Assembly (NCBI GenBank): GCA_003557605.1
Contig: PWNW01000374.1
Location: 1 to 5,088, forward strand
Direction: 5' to 3'
Length of the DNA: 5,088 nt
Source of the DNA: Spirochaetaceae bacterium
GTDB taxonomy: Bacteria > Spirochaetota > Spirochaetia > PWKH01
The translations under genes and the position numbers were made by a program. Below, piece by piece: positions 1 to 5,088 of the stretch (position 1 is its first letter; the number at the start of each line of letters is the position of its first letter). Below the pieces are notes generated by a model, which was not told the origin of the DNA, did no database searches, and saw only the letters and a program-made list of their open reading frames with translations.

Positions 1-20
1 CTTGGAATAAACAAAAAAAC

Positions 21-48
21 CTGTCAATATCAATATCTATGTTATAAT
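21..48 (+). promoter_or_regulatory. Sigma70-like promoter of the methyltransferase operon
   Basis: A perfect -10 hexamer TATAAT lies at 43-48, with a 4-of-6 match to TTGACA (CTGTCA, 21-26) 16 nt upstream. Transcription would start near 54-56, giving a very short leader just ahead of the AGGAG ribosome binding site at 58-62. The position, directly before the first of three coupled genes, supports it as the operon promoter. The -35 box is weak, so an activator or another sigma factor is possible. The region is AT-rich, which makes chance -10 matches more likely. Confidence 0.6.
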
Positions 49-55
49 ATTATAA
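42..55. promoter_or_regulatory. 14-bp AT-only palindrome over the -10 and start site
   Basis: TTATAATATTATAA is a perfect inverted repeat covering the -10 box and the likely transcription start of the methyltransferase operon. Its position would suit a repressor operator. It contains only A and T in an AT-rich stretch and includes the TATAAT box itself, so much of the symmetry may be accidental. Confidence 0.25.
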
Positions 56-57
56 AC

Positions 58-62
58 AGGAG
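58..62 (+). promoter_or_regulatory. Ribosome binding site that sets the first gene's start at 72
   Basis: AGGAG at 58-62 lies 9 nt before the ATG at 72. It directly abuts the in-frame ATG at 63, leaving no room for initiation there. The ATG at 72 is therefore preferred over the longer reading. A third in-frame ATG at 84 has only a weak AAGGA a few bases ahead of it. Confidence 0.7.
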
Positions 63-71
63 ATGATTGGT

Positions 72-1100
72 ATGAAGGAACAGATGAACTCCAGGGAACG
101 GGTAAAGGCGTGTTTTGCCAGGGAGGATGCAGACAGACCTGCGGTGATATCTCCTACATCGGTTGCAACTTTTGAAAGCATGAAGCAGACCGGAGCGTTT
201 TTCCCGAAGGCCCACTTGGATGCAGAGACTATGGCTGCTCTTGCGGCCTTCAGCTATGATCTTCTCGGGTTTGACACCATTTCTCCCTATTTCAGTGTTC
301 AGCAGGAAGCAGCCGCTCTCGGTTGTGATATCGACTGGGGAACTGAGGATTCCATGCCGGTAACAAGGACTCATCCGGTAAGCGCTCCTGAAGATATTTC
401 CATCCCCGAGGATTTCCTTGACCGTGCTTCGATACAGACAGTGCTTCAGGCAATCAGGATATTGAAGAAGCGGTACGGTGACAGATGCATGATCATCGGC
501 AAGGTGATGGGGCCCTTAACGCTTTCCTATAACCTTCATGGGGTGCAGGAAACACTGATAAAGACGCTGCTGGAACCTGATACGGTGCATGCTCTGCTTG
601 ATAGGTTTAAGGAGATCTCTATTCTCTTTGCTGAAGCGCAGTTTGATGCCGGTGCCGATATGCTTACCTGGGCTGATCATGCCACTGGGGATCTGATTAG
701 TCCCGAAGGGTACCGGGACTTTATCTTTCCTGTGCATCGGGATGTGAACCGGAGACTTCGAAAGGCAGGACCGGTGATTCTCCATATCTGCGGAAGGACC
801 ATGGACCGTATGCCCTATATCGGGGAAACCGGATTTGAAGCATTCCATTTTGACTCTAAAAATGATATCTCCGGAACCATGGACCTGCTGGGTTCTGTGA
901 TGCATCTCGTCGGCTGCGTCAATAATCCATCCGTACTGCTCAACGGCACACCTTCAGATGTGAAAGAGGATGTCTATGCAGCCCTTGATGGTGGAATTAC
1001 CCTGGTTGCTCCGGAATGTGCTGTTTCACCCCTGGTGCCGAACAGAAACCTCAAGGCTATAGCTGAATCAGTGGATGAGTATATGAGGAGAGAGCAATGA
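72..1100 (+). CDS. MtaA/MtbA-like methylcobamide methyltransferase (UroD superfamily)
   Basis: This 342-residue protein, counted from the ATG at 72, belongs to the UroD superfamily and resembles the MtaA/CmuA group. In methanogens these soluble enzymes move a methyl group from a methylated corrinoid protein to coenzyme M using a thiol-activating zinc. Seen in the sequence: an N-terminal segment starting near residue 6 (NSRERVKACF), a central ALGCDIDWG stretch near residues 82-90 like the AEALGCE.. region of MtaA, H238-x-C240 in the strand LHICG, and C316 in APECAV. Together these give the family's H-x-C ... C zinc motif with the expected wide gap. The RQAGR-type substrate motif of true uroporphyrinogen decarboxylase is absent, so HemE activity is unlikely. 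Length is normal for MtaA. The gene overlaps the next by 4 nt (ATGA). The methyl acceptor in a bacterium is not visible; coenzyme M, another thiol or a pterin route are all inference. Confidence 0.87.
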   Translation: MKEQMNSRERVKACFAREDADRPAVISPTSVATFESMKQTGAFFPKAHLDAETMAALAAFSYDLLGFDTISPYFSVQQEAAALGCDIDWGTEDSMPVTRTHPVSAPEDISIPEDFLDRASIQTVLQAIRILKKRYGDRCMIIGKVMGPLTLSYNLHGVQETLIKTLLEPDTVHALLDRFKEISILFAEAQFDAGADMLTWADHATGDLISPEGYRDFIFPVHRDVNRRLRKAGPVILHICGRTMDRMPYIGETGFEAFHFDSKNDISGTMDLLGSVMHLVGCVNNPSVLLNGTPSDVKEDVYAALDGGITLVAPECAVSPLVPNRNLKAIAESVDEYMRREQ

Positions 1101-2185
1101 CCATGCATAAACCGGATTTCTCCCGGGTAGTAAAGGCTATGCGGTTCCAGGAACCCGACAGGGTTCCCCTGATGGACGGGCATGTTGCCTATGAGATTAT
1201 GGGAAGGTTTTTGGGCAGAGAGGTAAGCGAATCTGATGTCAGCTCCCAGGTAGAGTTTTTCCGCCGTGCGGGATATGACTATGTGCCCGTCCCGGTGACC
1301 ATGCTTCAGCCGGGAAAGGTCACCGCAGATTCCCGGATATCACGGGTTATCAGGGAGCGGTATTTGAAGGAAGGGGAAGATGATGACAGGCAGCTGTGGA
1401 ATATTGAAAGAAAAGCCTATATTCACACAGAAGAGGACCTTGATGCCTTTCCCTGGGATGAAGCTGCACAGCTTGATATGGATAGATTTCATGAAGTCCG
1501 TTCCCTGCTTCCTGAGGGCATGAAAATCATTGCGTCAACCGGCAAGATCTTCACCCTTTCTTGGCTCCTCATGGGGTATGAGAATTTCTGCATTCAGCTG
1601 ATGCTGAATCCCGGGTTCACCAAGCGGGTAATAGATACGGTGGGTGCCATCCAGCTTGATGCTTTGAAGCAGGCTCTGGAATATGACGAGGTCGGGGGAA
1701 TCTGGTTCCTTGATGATATCGCATACAATACGGGACTGATGATCAGCCCCGATGACCTGAGGACCTATCTGTTTCCATGGTACAGGAAGTTTCTTGAAGC
1801 CTGCGGCAGAGACGGCAGGATAAAAATTTATCATTCCGACGGCGTGCTTGACGATGTGCTTGAAGATATTATATCCATTGGGTTTGATGCCCTGCATCCG
1901 ATTGATCCCACCTGTGTCGATATAGAAGAGATGAACAGGAGAGTGGGAGGCAGAATCACTCTGATAGGAAACATACCAAATGAACTGCTGCATTCAGGCA
2001 CGCCCCAGGAGGTTGCCAAGCTGGTGAAGAGGAGACTGAAGGTGCTTGCTCCCGGAGGCGGGTACTGCCTGGGAAGCGGAAACTCTGTTCCCGAATGGTC
2101 AAGCATGGAAAACTACCGGGCTATGATTGATACGTTAATGGAATTCGGAACATACCCCATCAGCATCTCGGAGGATGAACTGTGA
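1097..2185 (+). CDS. UroD-like methyltransferase with HSDG motif
   Basis: This 362-residue soluble protein is a UroD-superfamily member of the kind usually annotated only as 'uroporphyrinogen decarboxylase family'. Relatives include the substrate-side methyltransferases (MT I, MtvB/OdmB-like) of acetogen O-demethylases, which pass a methyl group from a methoxylated substrate to a corrinoid protein. Visible features: N-terminal FQEPDRVPLMDGH near residues 17-29, GIWFLDDIAYNTG near 201-213, H246-S-D248-G249 after the strand RIKIY, GNIP at 291-294, and GGGYCLGSGNSVP at 320-332. H246, D248 and C324 occupy the places of the H-x-C ... C zinc ligands of the preceding gene, with Asp in place of the first Cys. 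The HemE RQAGR motif is missing. The start ATG overlaps the upstream stop (ATGA), and GAGGAG at 1085-1090 sits 6 nt before it; the ATG at 1103 is a less likely start. The substrate cannot be read from the sequence. Confidence 0.83.
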   Translation: MTMHKPDFSRVVKAMRFQEPDRVPLMDGHVAYEIMGRFLGREVSESDVSSQVEFFRRAGYDYVPVPVTMLQPGKVTADSRISRVIRERYLKEGEDDDRQLWNIERKAYIHTEEDLDAFPWDEAAQLDMDRFHEVRSLLPEGMKIIASTGKIFTLSWLLMGYENFCIQLMLNPGFTKRVIDTVGAIQLDALKQALEYDEVGGIWFLDDIAYNTGLMISPDDLRTYLFPWYRKFLEACGRDGRIKIYHSDGVLDDVLEDIISIGFDALHPIDPTCVDIEEMNRRVGGRITLIGNIPNELLHSGTPQEVAKLVKRRLKVLAPGGGYCLGSGNSVPEWSSMENYRAMIDTLMEFGTYPISISEDEL

Positions 2186-3399
2186 CACGCAAGGAGCGTA
2201 TTCTTTCCGCAATAGCAGGGAAGGGGAGCGATGTGCTTCCCTTTGTTCCCAGACTGGATCTCTGGTACAAGGCCAACAAGTACAACGGGACACTCCCCTG
2301 GAAATACCGAAATGCATCCCTCATGGAAATCACCGATGATCTTGATATCCCCTATCATGGGGTGGTCCCTGATTTCAAGGATATTGACCGTGGGGAAGAT
2401 GAATTTGACCGTGCTCTGGGGATATACCGCCTGAGGACCATGCCGTATCGTGTTGAACTGGGAGATGTGAAGCGCAGAGTGCACCTTGAGGGAGATATTA
2501 CCAGAGTGGAGTATCTTACCCCTGTTGGAAATCTGCAGGCTAAAATTCTCTACAACGAGGATATGCGCAAAGCCGGCATCACCATATCCCATATTCTTGA
2601 GCCGTTAATAAAGGACGTTGAAGATTATGAAGCTGCGGCATATGTATTCCAGAATCTGGAAGTTCATCCCAATTATGAGGGGTACGAGCAGTTTAAGGAC
2701 CAGGTGGGACAACGGGGAGCTGCCGTGGCCTTTGTCAGTCTTGCAGCTTCTCCGATGCACCTGATCCAGCGGGAACTCATGGATATGAACAAGTTCTTTC
2801 TTGCCCTCTATGACCATCCCGAAGAACTGAGCTTCCTCAGTGACCGCATCGGCGAGTTTTACCGCAGGGTGTTTGAGACTGTATCAGAAAGCAGTGCAGA
2901 AATTGTCTTCTCCGGTGCAAACTATGACAGCACAATCACCTATCCCCCCTATTTTGCAGAACATATTGTCCCCTCACTTGCACAGCAGGCTGACATCCTC
3001 CACAAAAAGGGATCATACCTGCTCACCCATACCGACGGGGAGAACAGGGGTCTGCTTGATCTGTATCTTAAGGCACATATTGATGTTGCCGATTCCATCT
3101 GTCCGTATCCCATGACCAGCTTAACCTTGAAGGAGGTCAGGGACTTCTTCAAGGGGCACATCACCGTTTGGGGCGGACTTCCCTCTGTCTGCGTGCTTGA
3201 GGATTCCATGGACGAAGGTGCCTTCAGGTCCTATATTGACAATACCCTGGAGCAAATAGGAGGGGGAGACCGCCTAATTTTAGCACTTGCTGACACCACG
3301 CCCCCTGCGGCAAAATTTGAGCGGATTGAACATATCATCTCTGCCTGCAGGGACTTCGGACCTGCTGCAGCATCACAACAGAAGAATGATGATGCATAA
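2182..3399 (+). CDS. UroD-like methyltransferase family protein, long form, HTDG motif
   Basis: This 405-residue protein is a third UroD-superfamily member, longer than typical HemE or MtaA by about 50-60 residues. Visible features: LPFVPRLDLWYKANK near residues 19-33, where such proteins carry a substrate-facing loop; FVSLAASPMHLIQREL near 184-199; H283-T-D285-G286; VWGGLPSVC at 329-337; and GGDRLILALADTTPP at 361-375. The H-x-D pair is kept, but no Cys matches the third zinc ligand of the first gene, so metal binding, if any, must differ. The extra length lies mainly in the N-terminal half (about 60-180). The start is GTG, chosen because GGAGG at 2170-2174 is 7 nt upstream and the GTGA overlap with the previous stop implies translational coupling. 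The C-terminal tail (AAASQQKNDDA) is polar and probably disordered. It may be a substrate-side methyltransferase of a demethylase system; that role and its substrate are inference. Confidence 0.8.
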   Translation: MTRKERILSAIAGKGSDVLPFVPRLDLWYKANKYNGTLPWKYRNASLMEITDDLDIPYHGVVPDFKDIDRGEDEFDRALGIYRLRTMPYRVELGDVKRRVHLEGDITRVEYLTPVGNLQAKILYNEDMRKAGITISHILEPLIKDVEDYEAAAYVFQNLEVHPNYEGYEQFKDQVGQRGAAVAFVSLAASPMHLIQRELMDMNKFFLALYDHPEELSFLSDRIGEFYRRVFETVSESSAEIVFSGANYDSTITYPPYFAEHIVPSLAQQADILHKKGSYLLTHTDGENRGLLDLYLKAHIDVADSICPYPMTSLTLKEVRDFFKGHITVWGGLPSVCVLEDSMDEGAFRSYIDNTLEQIGGGDRLILALADTTPPAAKFERIEHIISACRDFGPAAASQQKNDDA

Positions 3400-3413
3400 C
3401 GGGCAGTCCAGCA

Positions 3414-3438
3414 GCAATAAAACGGTACGTTCTATTGC
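3414..3438. other. Imperfect stem-loop between convergent genes
   Basis: The arms GCAATAAAACG (3414-3424) and CGTTCTATTGC (3428-3438) pair in 10 of 11 positions, with one A-C mismatch and a 3-nt GTA loop. The element sits 14 nt after the methyltransferase operon stop and 21 nt beyond the stop of the convergent toxin gene. That is where a two-way transcription end would be expected. It is not GC-rich, and neither strand has a T-tract after the stem, so a classical Rho-independent terminator is not well supported. It could instead protect mRNA 3' ends. Confidence 0.4.
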
Positions 3439-3459
3439 AAAATGGTCATGCCCTGGCAG

Positions 3460-3795
3460 TCAGTCATCAGTTTGCGGTGAGACACCACCGAGCAGCTGTA
3501 TCCAATCTCGTCTGCCATACAGCATCCTAATGATCGTGAGGGTTTTTGCATTCTCCTCGACGGTATAGAAGAGCATATAGTTTTTCACCATCACGTGCCG
3601 TATTCCACGGTGCGCAATATGCTCGTCATGTGATAGGGGGAACAGACAAGGATTCTCTGCCAGAACCTCAGTTTCTCTTTCAACGGCATCAAGCAGTTTC
3701 TCAGCGGCGGATGGCGCTTTGAGCACATCAGAGATGTATGTGACGGCACAAACCAGGTCTTCTTTTGCAGATGTTGTCCACTGTACTTCGTACAT
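3460..3795 (-). CDS. RelE/ParE-family toxin
   Basis: This small protein (111 residues from the ATG at 3795) has the profile of RelE/ParE-fold toxins. The N-terminus is YEVQWTTSAKEDL. A helical AAEKLLDAVERE segment follows. The C-terminal strands include VKNYMLFYTVEE and TIIRMLYGRRDWIQLL, a signature seen in many RelE/ParE toxins paired with Phd/YefM antitoxins. It would act in the cytoplasm on ribosome-bound mRNA (RelE-like) or gyrase (ParE-like); the sequence does not decide which. The start overlaps the antitoxin stop (TGATG). An adjoining in-frame GTG at 3798 gives one more residue. No Shine-Dalgarno sequence precedes either start, so translation is probably coupled to the antitoxin. Length is slightly above the usual 85-105 residues because of a short tail (GGVSPQTDD). 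Confidence 0.87.
   Translation of the reverse strand: MYEVQWTTSAKEDLVCAVTYISDVLKAPSAAEKLLDAVERETEVLAENPCLFPLSHDEHIAHRGIRHVMVKNYMLFYTVEENAKTLTIIRMLYGRRDWIQLLGGVSPQTDD
3782..3794. repeat. TGTAC-N3-GTACA inverted repeat at the toxin start
   Basis: A 5-bp perfect inverted repeat with a 3-nt TTC spacer spans codons 1-5 of the toxin gene. It recalls the TGTACA core known in the E. coli yefM-yoeB operator, but it lies inside the operon rather than at its promoter. It could equally be a small RNA hairpin occluding the toxin start, or coincidence. Confidence 0.25.
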
Positions 3796-4058
3796 CACTT
3801 TGTCATCGATTTTCTGATATCACCAATAACCTTGTTCGTTGGTTCTACTTGGCCGGCATCCCGTGCCTTCAATCCTTCGTCAAGCAGGTTATACAGTTCC
3901 ATTTTTCCGGTGAGCATCTCATAGGTTTCAATGCTCATCACTGCCAGGTCTCCCTTTCCGTTTTTTGTGATGAAAACCGGTTCGGGGAATTGATGGCAGA
4001 ATTCAGATATCTCATGGTATTTGTTTCTCAGATCGGCGCTAGGACGAATGGTCGGCAT
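3795..4058 (-). CDS. Phd/YefM-family antitoxin
   Basis: This 87-residue protein has the layout of Phd/YefM antitoxins. The N-terminal DNA-binding/dimerisation fold (about 1-52) contains IRPSADLRNKYHEISEFC, the strand PVFITKNGKGDLAVMS and the helix IETYEMLTG. The C-terminal segment (about 53-87) is charged and probably flexible, as expected for wrapping round and neutralising the toxin. It is the first gene of the pair and overlaps the downstream RelE/ParE gene. The ATG at 4058 is supported by GGAGG at 4072-4068 (- strand), 9 nt upstream. Family members, often with the toxin as co-repressor, bind their own promoter; inverted repeats upstream fit this. The pair is convergent with the methyltransferase operon and divergent from the dehydrogenase gene, so it is probably an independent unit. 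Confidence 0.9.
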   Translation of the reverse strand: MPTIRPSADLRNKYHEISEFCHQFPEPVFITKNGKGDLAVMSIETYEMLTGKMELYNLLDEGLKARDAGQVEPTNKVIGDIRKSMTK

Positions 4059-4073
4059 ATGCGAAAACCTCCG

Positions 4074-4104
4074 TATATCATTATAATATCGCTTTTATGA
4101 TATA
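4074..4104. promoter_or_regulatory. Inverted repeat in the antitoxin promoter, candidate operator
   Basis: TATATCAT (4074-4081) and ATGATATA (4097-4104) form a perfect 8-bp inverted repeat with a 15-nt gap. The arm centres are 23 bp apart, close to two helical turns. The left arm lies beside the antitoxin ribosome binding site and overlaps the likely -10 box. This is a fitting site for autoregulation by dimers of the Phd/YefM antitoxin. A TGTACA hexamer, the core of the E. coli YefM operator, also occurs at 4125-4130 further upstream. Confidence 0.35.
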
Positions 4105-4111
4105 TTTTCAA
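4080..4111 (-). promoter_or_regulatory. Possible promoter of the toxin-antitoxin pair
   Basis: On the - strand, TATAAT occurs at 4085-4080 and TTGAAA at 4111-4106, but the 20-nt gap is longer than the usual 16-18. An alternative -10, GATATT at 4090-4085, gives a 15-nt gap. Either would yield a short leader before the ribosome binding site at 4072-4068. The location is right, but the exact boxes are uncertain. Confidence 0.35.
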
Positions 4112-4240
4112 CTATTCACTACGTTGTACAGAGAAAGATGAAATACCAGCTTAAACAAATCAAAACAAAAGGGCTGCAGAATTCATCGTTGAGGGAATTT
4201 GATTTGGAAGCTGTCACTCGGTTTTTCTCCGACTTTTCTA

Positions 4241-4269
4241 TTGACATGAGAAGTATAACGACATAATAT
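4241..4269 (+). promoter_or_regulatory. Promoter of the Ldh2-type dehydrogenase gene
   Basis: A perfect -35 box TTGACA lies at 4241-4246. With a 17-nt spacer the -10 is TAATAT (4264-4269, 4 of 6). With a 15-nt spacer it is CATAAT (4262-4267, 5 of 6). Transcription would start around 4274-4277, inside the adjoining palindrome, giving a leader of about 20 nt. Confidence 0.6.
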
Positions 4270-4283
4270 GATTACGTAATCAT
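4268..4283. promoter_or_regulatory. Perfect 16-bp palindrome, candidate operator
   Basis: ATGATTACGTAATCAT is perfectly self-complementary. It starts at the edge of the -10 box, covers the expected transcription start and ends 2 nt before the ribosome binding site. Such placement is typical of a repressor operator. The central CG with TG and CA at the ends has the overall form of LacI-family sites (TG....CG....CA), though the inner bases differ from the common consensus. GntR-family regulators also use palindromes of this size. The regulator gene is not in the window. Confidence 0.6.
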
Positions 4284-4285
4284 TT

Positions 4286-4290
4286 GGAGG
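4286..4290 (+). promoter_or_regulatory. Ribosome binding site that decides the dehydrogenase start
   Basis: GGAGG at 4286-4290 is 4 nt before the ATG at 4295, a rather tight spacing. Another ATG directly abuts the site at 4291, but its frame closes after 15 codons, so 4295 is the real start. Confidence 0.65.
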
Positions 4291-4294
4291 ATGC

Positions 4295-5088
4295 ATGACA
4301 GAAGATCAATTAACCGTACAGGCTGGATTCCTTCGTGAGTACCTGACTGGTTTGTTTACCCATGCGGGACTCAGCAGTTCCGATGCTGTCTGCGCTGCAG
4401 AGTGCACCGTTCAGACTAATCTGTGGGGAATAGATTCCCATGGGCTGCTTCGTACTCCGATTTACATCAAGCGCCTGGTCAGCGGGGCAGTGAATCCCAG
4501 GCCTGACATGAAGGTGCTGAAAGGAGAGAAGAGACCGCTTGAACTCTGCGACGGTGATGACGGTCTCGGCTATATTGTATCAGACTGGGCAATGGATAGA
4601 GCTGTGAACAAGGCTGAAGAATTCGGAATTGCTTTGGTTGTGGTCAACTCCAGCAATCACTTTGGTGCGGCATCTCTGTTTGCAAAGAAAGCCTCTGATA
4701 GGGGAATGTTCGGCATTGCTGCTACTAATGTAATGCCAAATATTGGAATGCGGGGAAACAGAAGGCCTGCTGCGGGGAATAATCCGGAAGCCCTTTCAGC
4801 TCCCTTGGGAGGAGACTTTCCTTTTATGCTCGATATCTCAATGAGTGCTGTTGCAGGCGGCAAGCTGCTGCTTGCCCAGAAAAAGGGTGAGAAGATTCCA
4901 AAGGACTGGGCGGTAACTAGCGACGGCCTTGAGACTGATGATCCCTTTGAAGGGTTTAAGGGATTTCTCCTTCCCATGGGAATGCATAAGGGATTCGGCC
5001 TCTCGTTGTACATTGATCTGCTTACCGGTGTGCTCGGCGGCGGTGCGTTTCTGCACCAGCTGAGAAGCATGTACGGCAGTCCCGATGA
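4295..5088 (+). CDS. Ldh2-family NAD(P)-dependent 2-hydroxyacid dehydrogenase, 3' end cut by window
   Basis: The first 264 residues are present and the frame stays open to the window edge; family members are usually about 330-360 residues. The protein belongs to the malate/L-lactate dehydrogenase (Ldh2) family, which includes AllD, YiaK, DpkA and ComC/sulfolactate dehydrogenases and does not have the classical Rossmann fold. Seen in order: GIDSHGLLR (45-53) with the conserved catalytic His49, SSNHFGAA (119-126), NVMPNIG (145-151), GNNPEALSAP (161-170), FMLDISMSAVAGGK (177-190) with the conserved Asp180, and KGFGLSLYIDLLTGVLGGGAF (232-252). These enzymes oxidise 2-hydroxyacids, or reduce 2-oxoacids or cyclic imines, in the cytoplasm. 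The exact substrate cannot be told: malate, lactate, ureidoglycolate, sulfolactate and diketogulonate enzymes share these motifs. The gene has its own promoter with a palindromic operator, which suggests substrate-induced expression. Confidence 0.9.
   Translation, partial: MTEDQLTVQAGFLREYLTGLFTHAGLSSSDAVCAAECTVQTNLWGIDSHGLLRTPIYIKRLVSGAVNPRPDMKVLKGEKRPLELCDGDDGLGYIVSDWAMDRAVNKAEEFGIALVVVNSSNHFGAASLFAKKASDRGMFGIAATNVMPNIGMRGNRRPAAGNNPEALSAPLGGDFPFMLDISMSAVAGGKLLLAQKKGEKIPKDWAVTSDGLETDDPFEGFKGFLLPMGMHKGFGLSLYIDLLTGVLGGGAFLHQLRSMYGSPD

Noticed and set aside
25..36. Tandem CAATAT-CAATAT between the -35 and -10 boxes of the first promoter.
   Set aside because: Only two 6-bp units in an AT-rich spacer; too little to call a repeat or binding site.
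63..71. Upstream in-frame ATG at 63 for the first methyltransferase gene.
   Set aside because: It directly touches the AGGAG at 58-62, so there is no spacing for initiation; the ATG at 72 has ideal spacing.
516..905. 129-codon open frame on the - strand within the first methyltransferase gene.
   Set aside because: It is a shadow of a well-supported coding frame, has no recognisable motifs and no promoter or ribosome binding site.
2113..2592. 159-codon - strand open frame across the junction of the second and third methyltransferase genes.
   Set aside because: It lies opposite two genes with strong family motifs and crosses their overlap. Its product has no recognisable domain.
72..3399. Reading any of the three UroD-like genes as hemE (haem biosynthesis).
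   Set aside because: None has the N-terminal RQAGR-type substrate-binding motif. The metal-site-like residues and tandem arrangement fit the methyltransferase branch better.
3449..3458. Small hairpin TGCC-CT-GGCA near the toxin stop.
   Set aside because: Only a 4-bp stem with a 2-nt loop, too small to be a credible terminator.
4138..4266. Small + strand open frame of 42 codons (begins MKYQLKQIKTKG) between the antitoxin promoter and the dehydrogenase gene.
   Set aside because: It has only a weak GAGAAAG upstream, ends inside the dehydrogenase -10 region and contains that gene's TTGACA box. It resembles no family I know. It could be a leader peptide or gene remnant, but nothing supports it beyond the open frame.
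4657..5070. 137-codon - strand open frame within the dehydrogenase gene.
   Set aside because: The + strand frame carries the Ldh2 motifs in the right order over the same stretch. The antisense product is low-complexity and unrecognised.

Overview
This window looks like an anaerobic bacterium of intermediate GC content. It has strong AGGAG-type ribosome binding sites, sigma70-like promoter boxes and short or overlapping gene junctions. It carries several uroporphyrinogen-decarboxylase (UroD)-like proteins of the corrinoid methyltransferase type, as in acetogenic Clostridia, some spirochaetes and other methylotrophic anaerobes. I cannot assign a genus from the sequence alone; Clostridia or a Sphaerochaeta/Treponema-like spirochaete are only guesses.

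Left part (1-3399, + strand): a promoter at the very start of the window drives three tightly coupled genes that overlap by 4 nt at both junctions (ATGA and GTGA). All three encode diverged members of the UroD superfamily, and none shows the N-terminal RQAGR-type motif of true HemE. They differ at the metal-site positions. The first is MtaA/MtbA-like, with an intact H-x-C ... C zinc site. The second has H-S-D-G with a C-terminal Cys. The third has H-T-D-G and no matching Cys. The simplest reading is a set of methyl-transfer enzymes, with one methylcobamide-dependent transferase and two candidate substrate-side transferases or related enzymes. The corrinoid protein, its reductive activator and a pterin methyltransferase are not in the window.

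Middle (3400-4130): a short convergent spacer holds a 10-bp imperfect stem-loop. After it, on the - strand, lies a type II toxin-antitoxin pair: a Phd/YefM-like antitoxin followed by a RelE/ParE-like toxin, overlapping at their junction. Symmetrical elements in its upstream region could be autoregulatory operators.

Right part (4131-5088): an intergenic region carries a TTGACA promoter and a perfect 16-bp palindrome over its -10/start region. It is followed by a + strand gene for an Ldh2-type NAD(P)-dependent 2-hydroxyacid dehydrogenase (malate/L-lactate/ureidoglycolate dehydrogenase family), which runs off the right edge. The palindrome position suggests repressor control of this gene, possibly as the first gene of a catabolic operon.

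No tRNA, rRNA, CRISPR array, insertion sequence or attachment site was seen. The best candidate for an under-described system is the trio of unlike UroD-family methyltransferases with no visible corrinoid partner.
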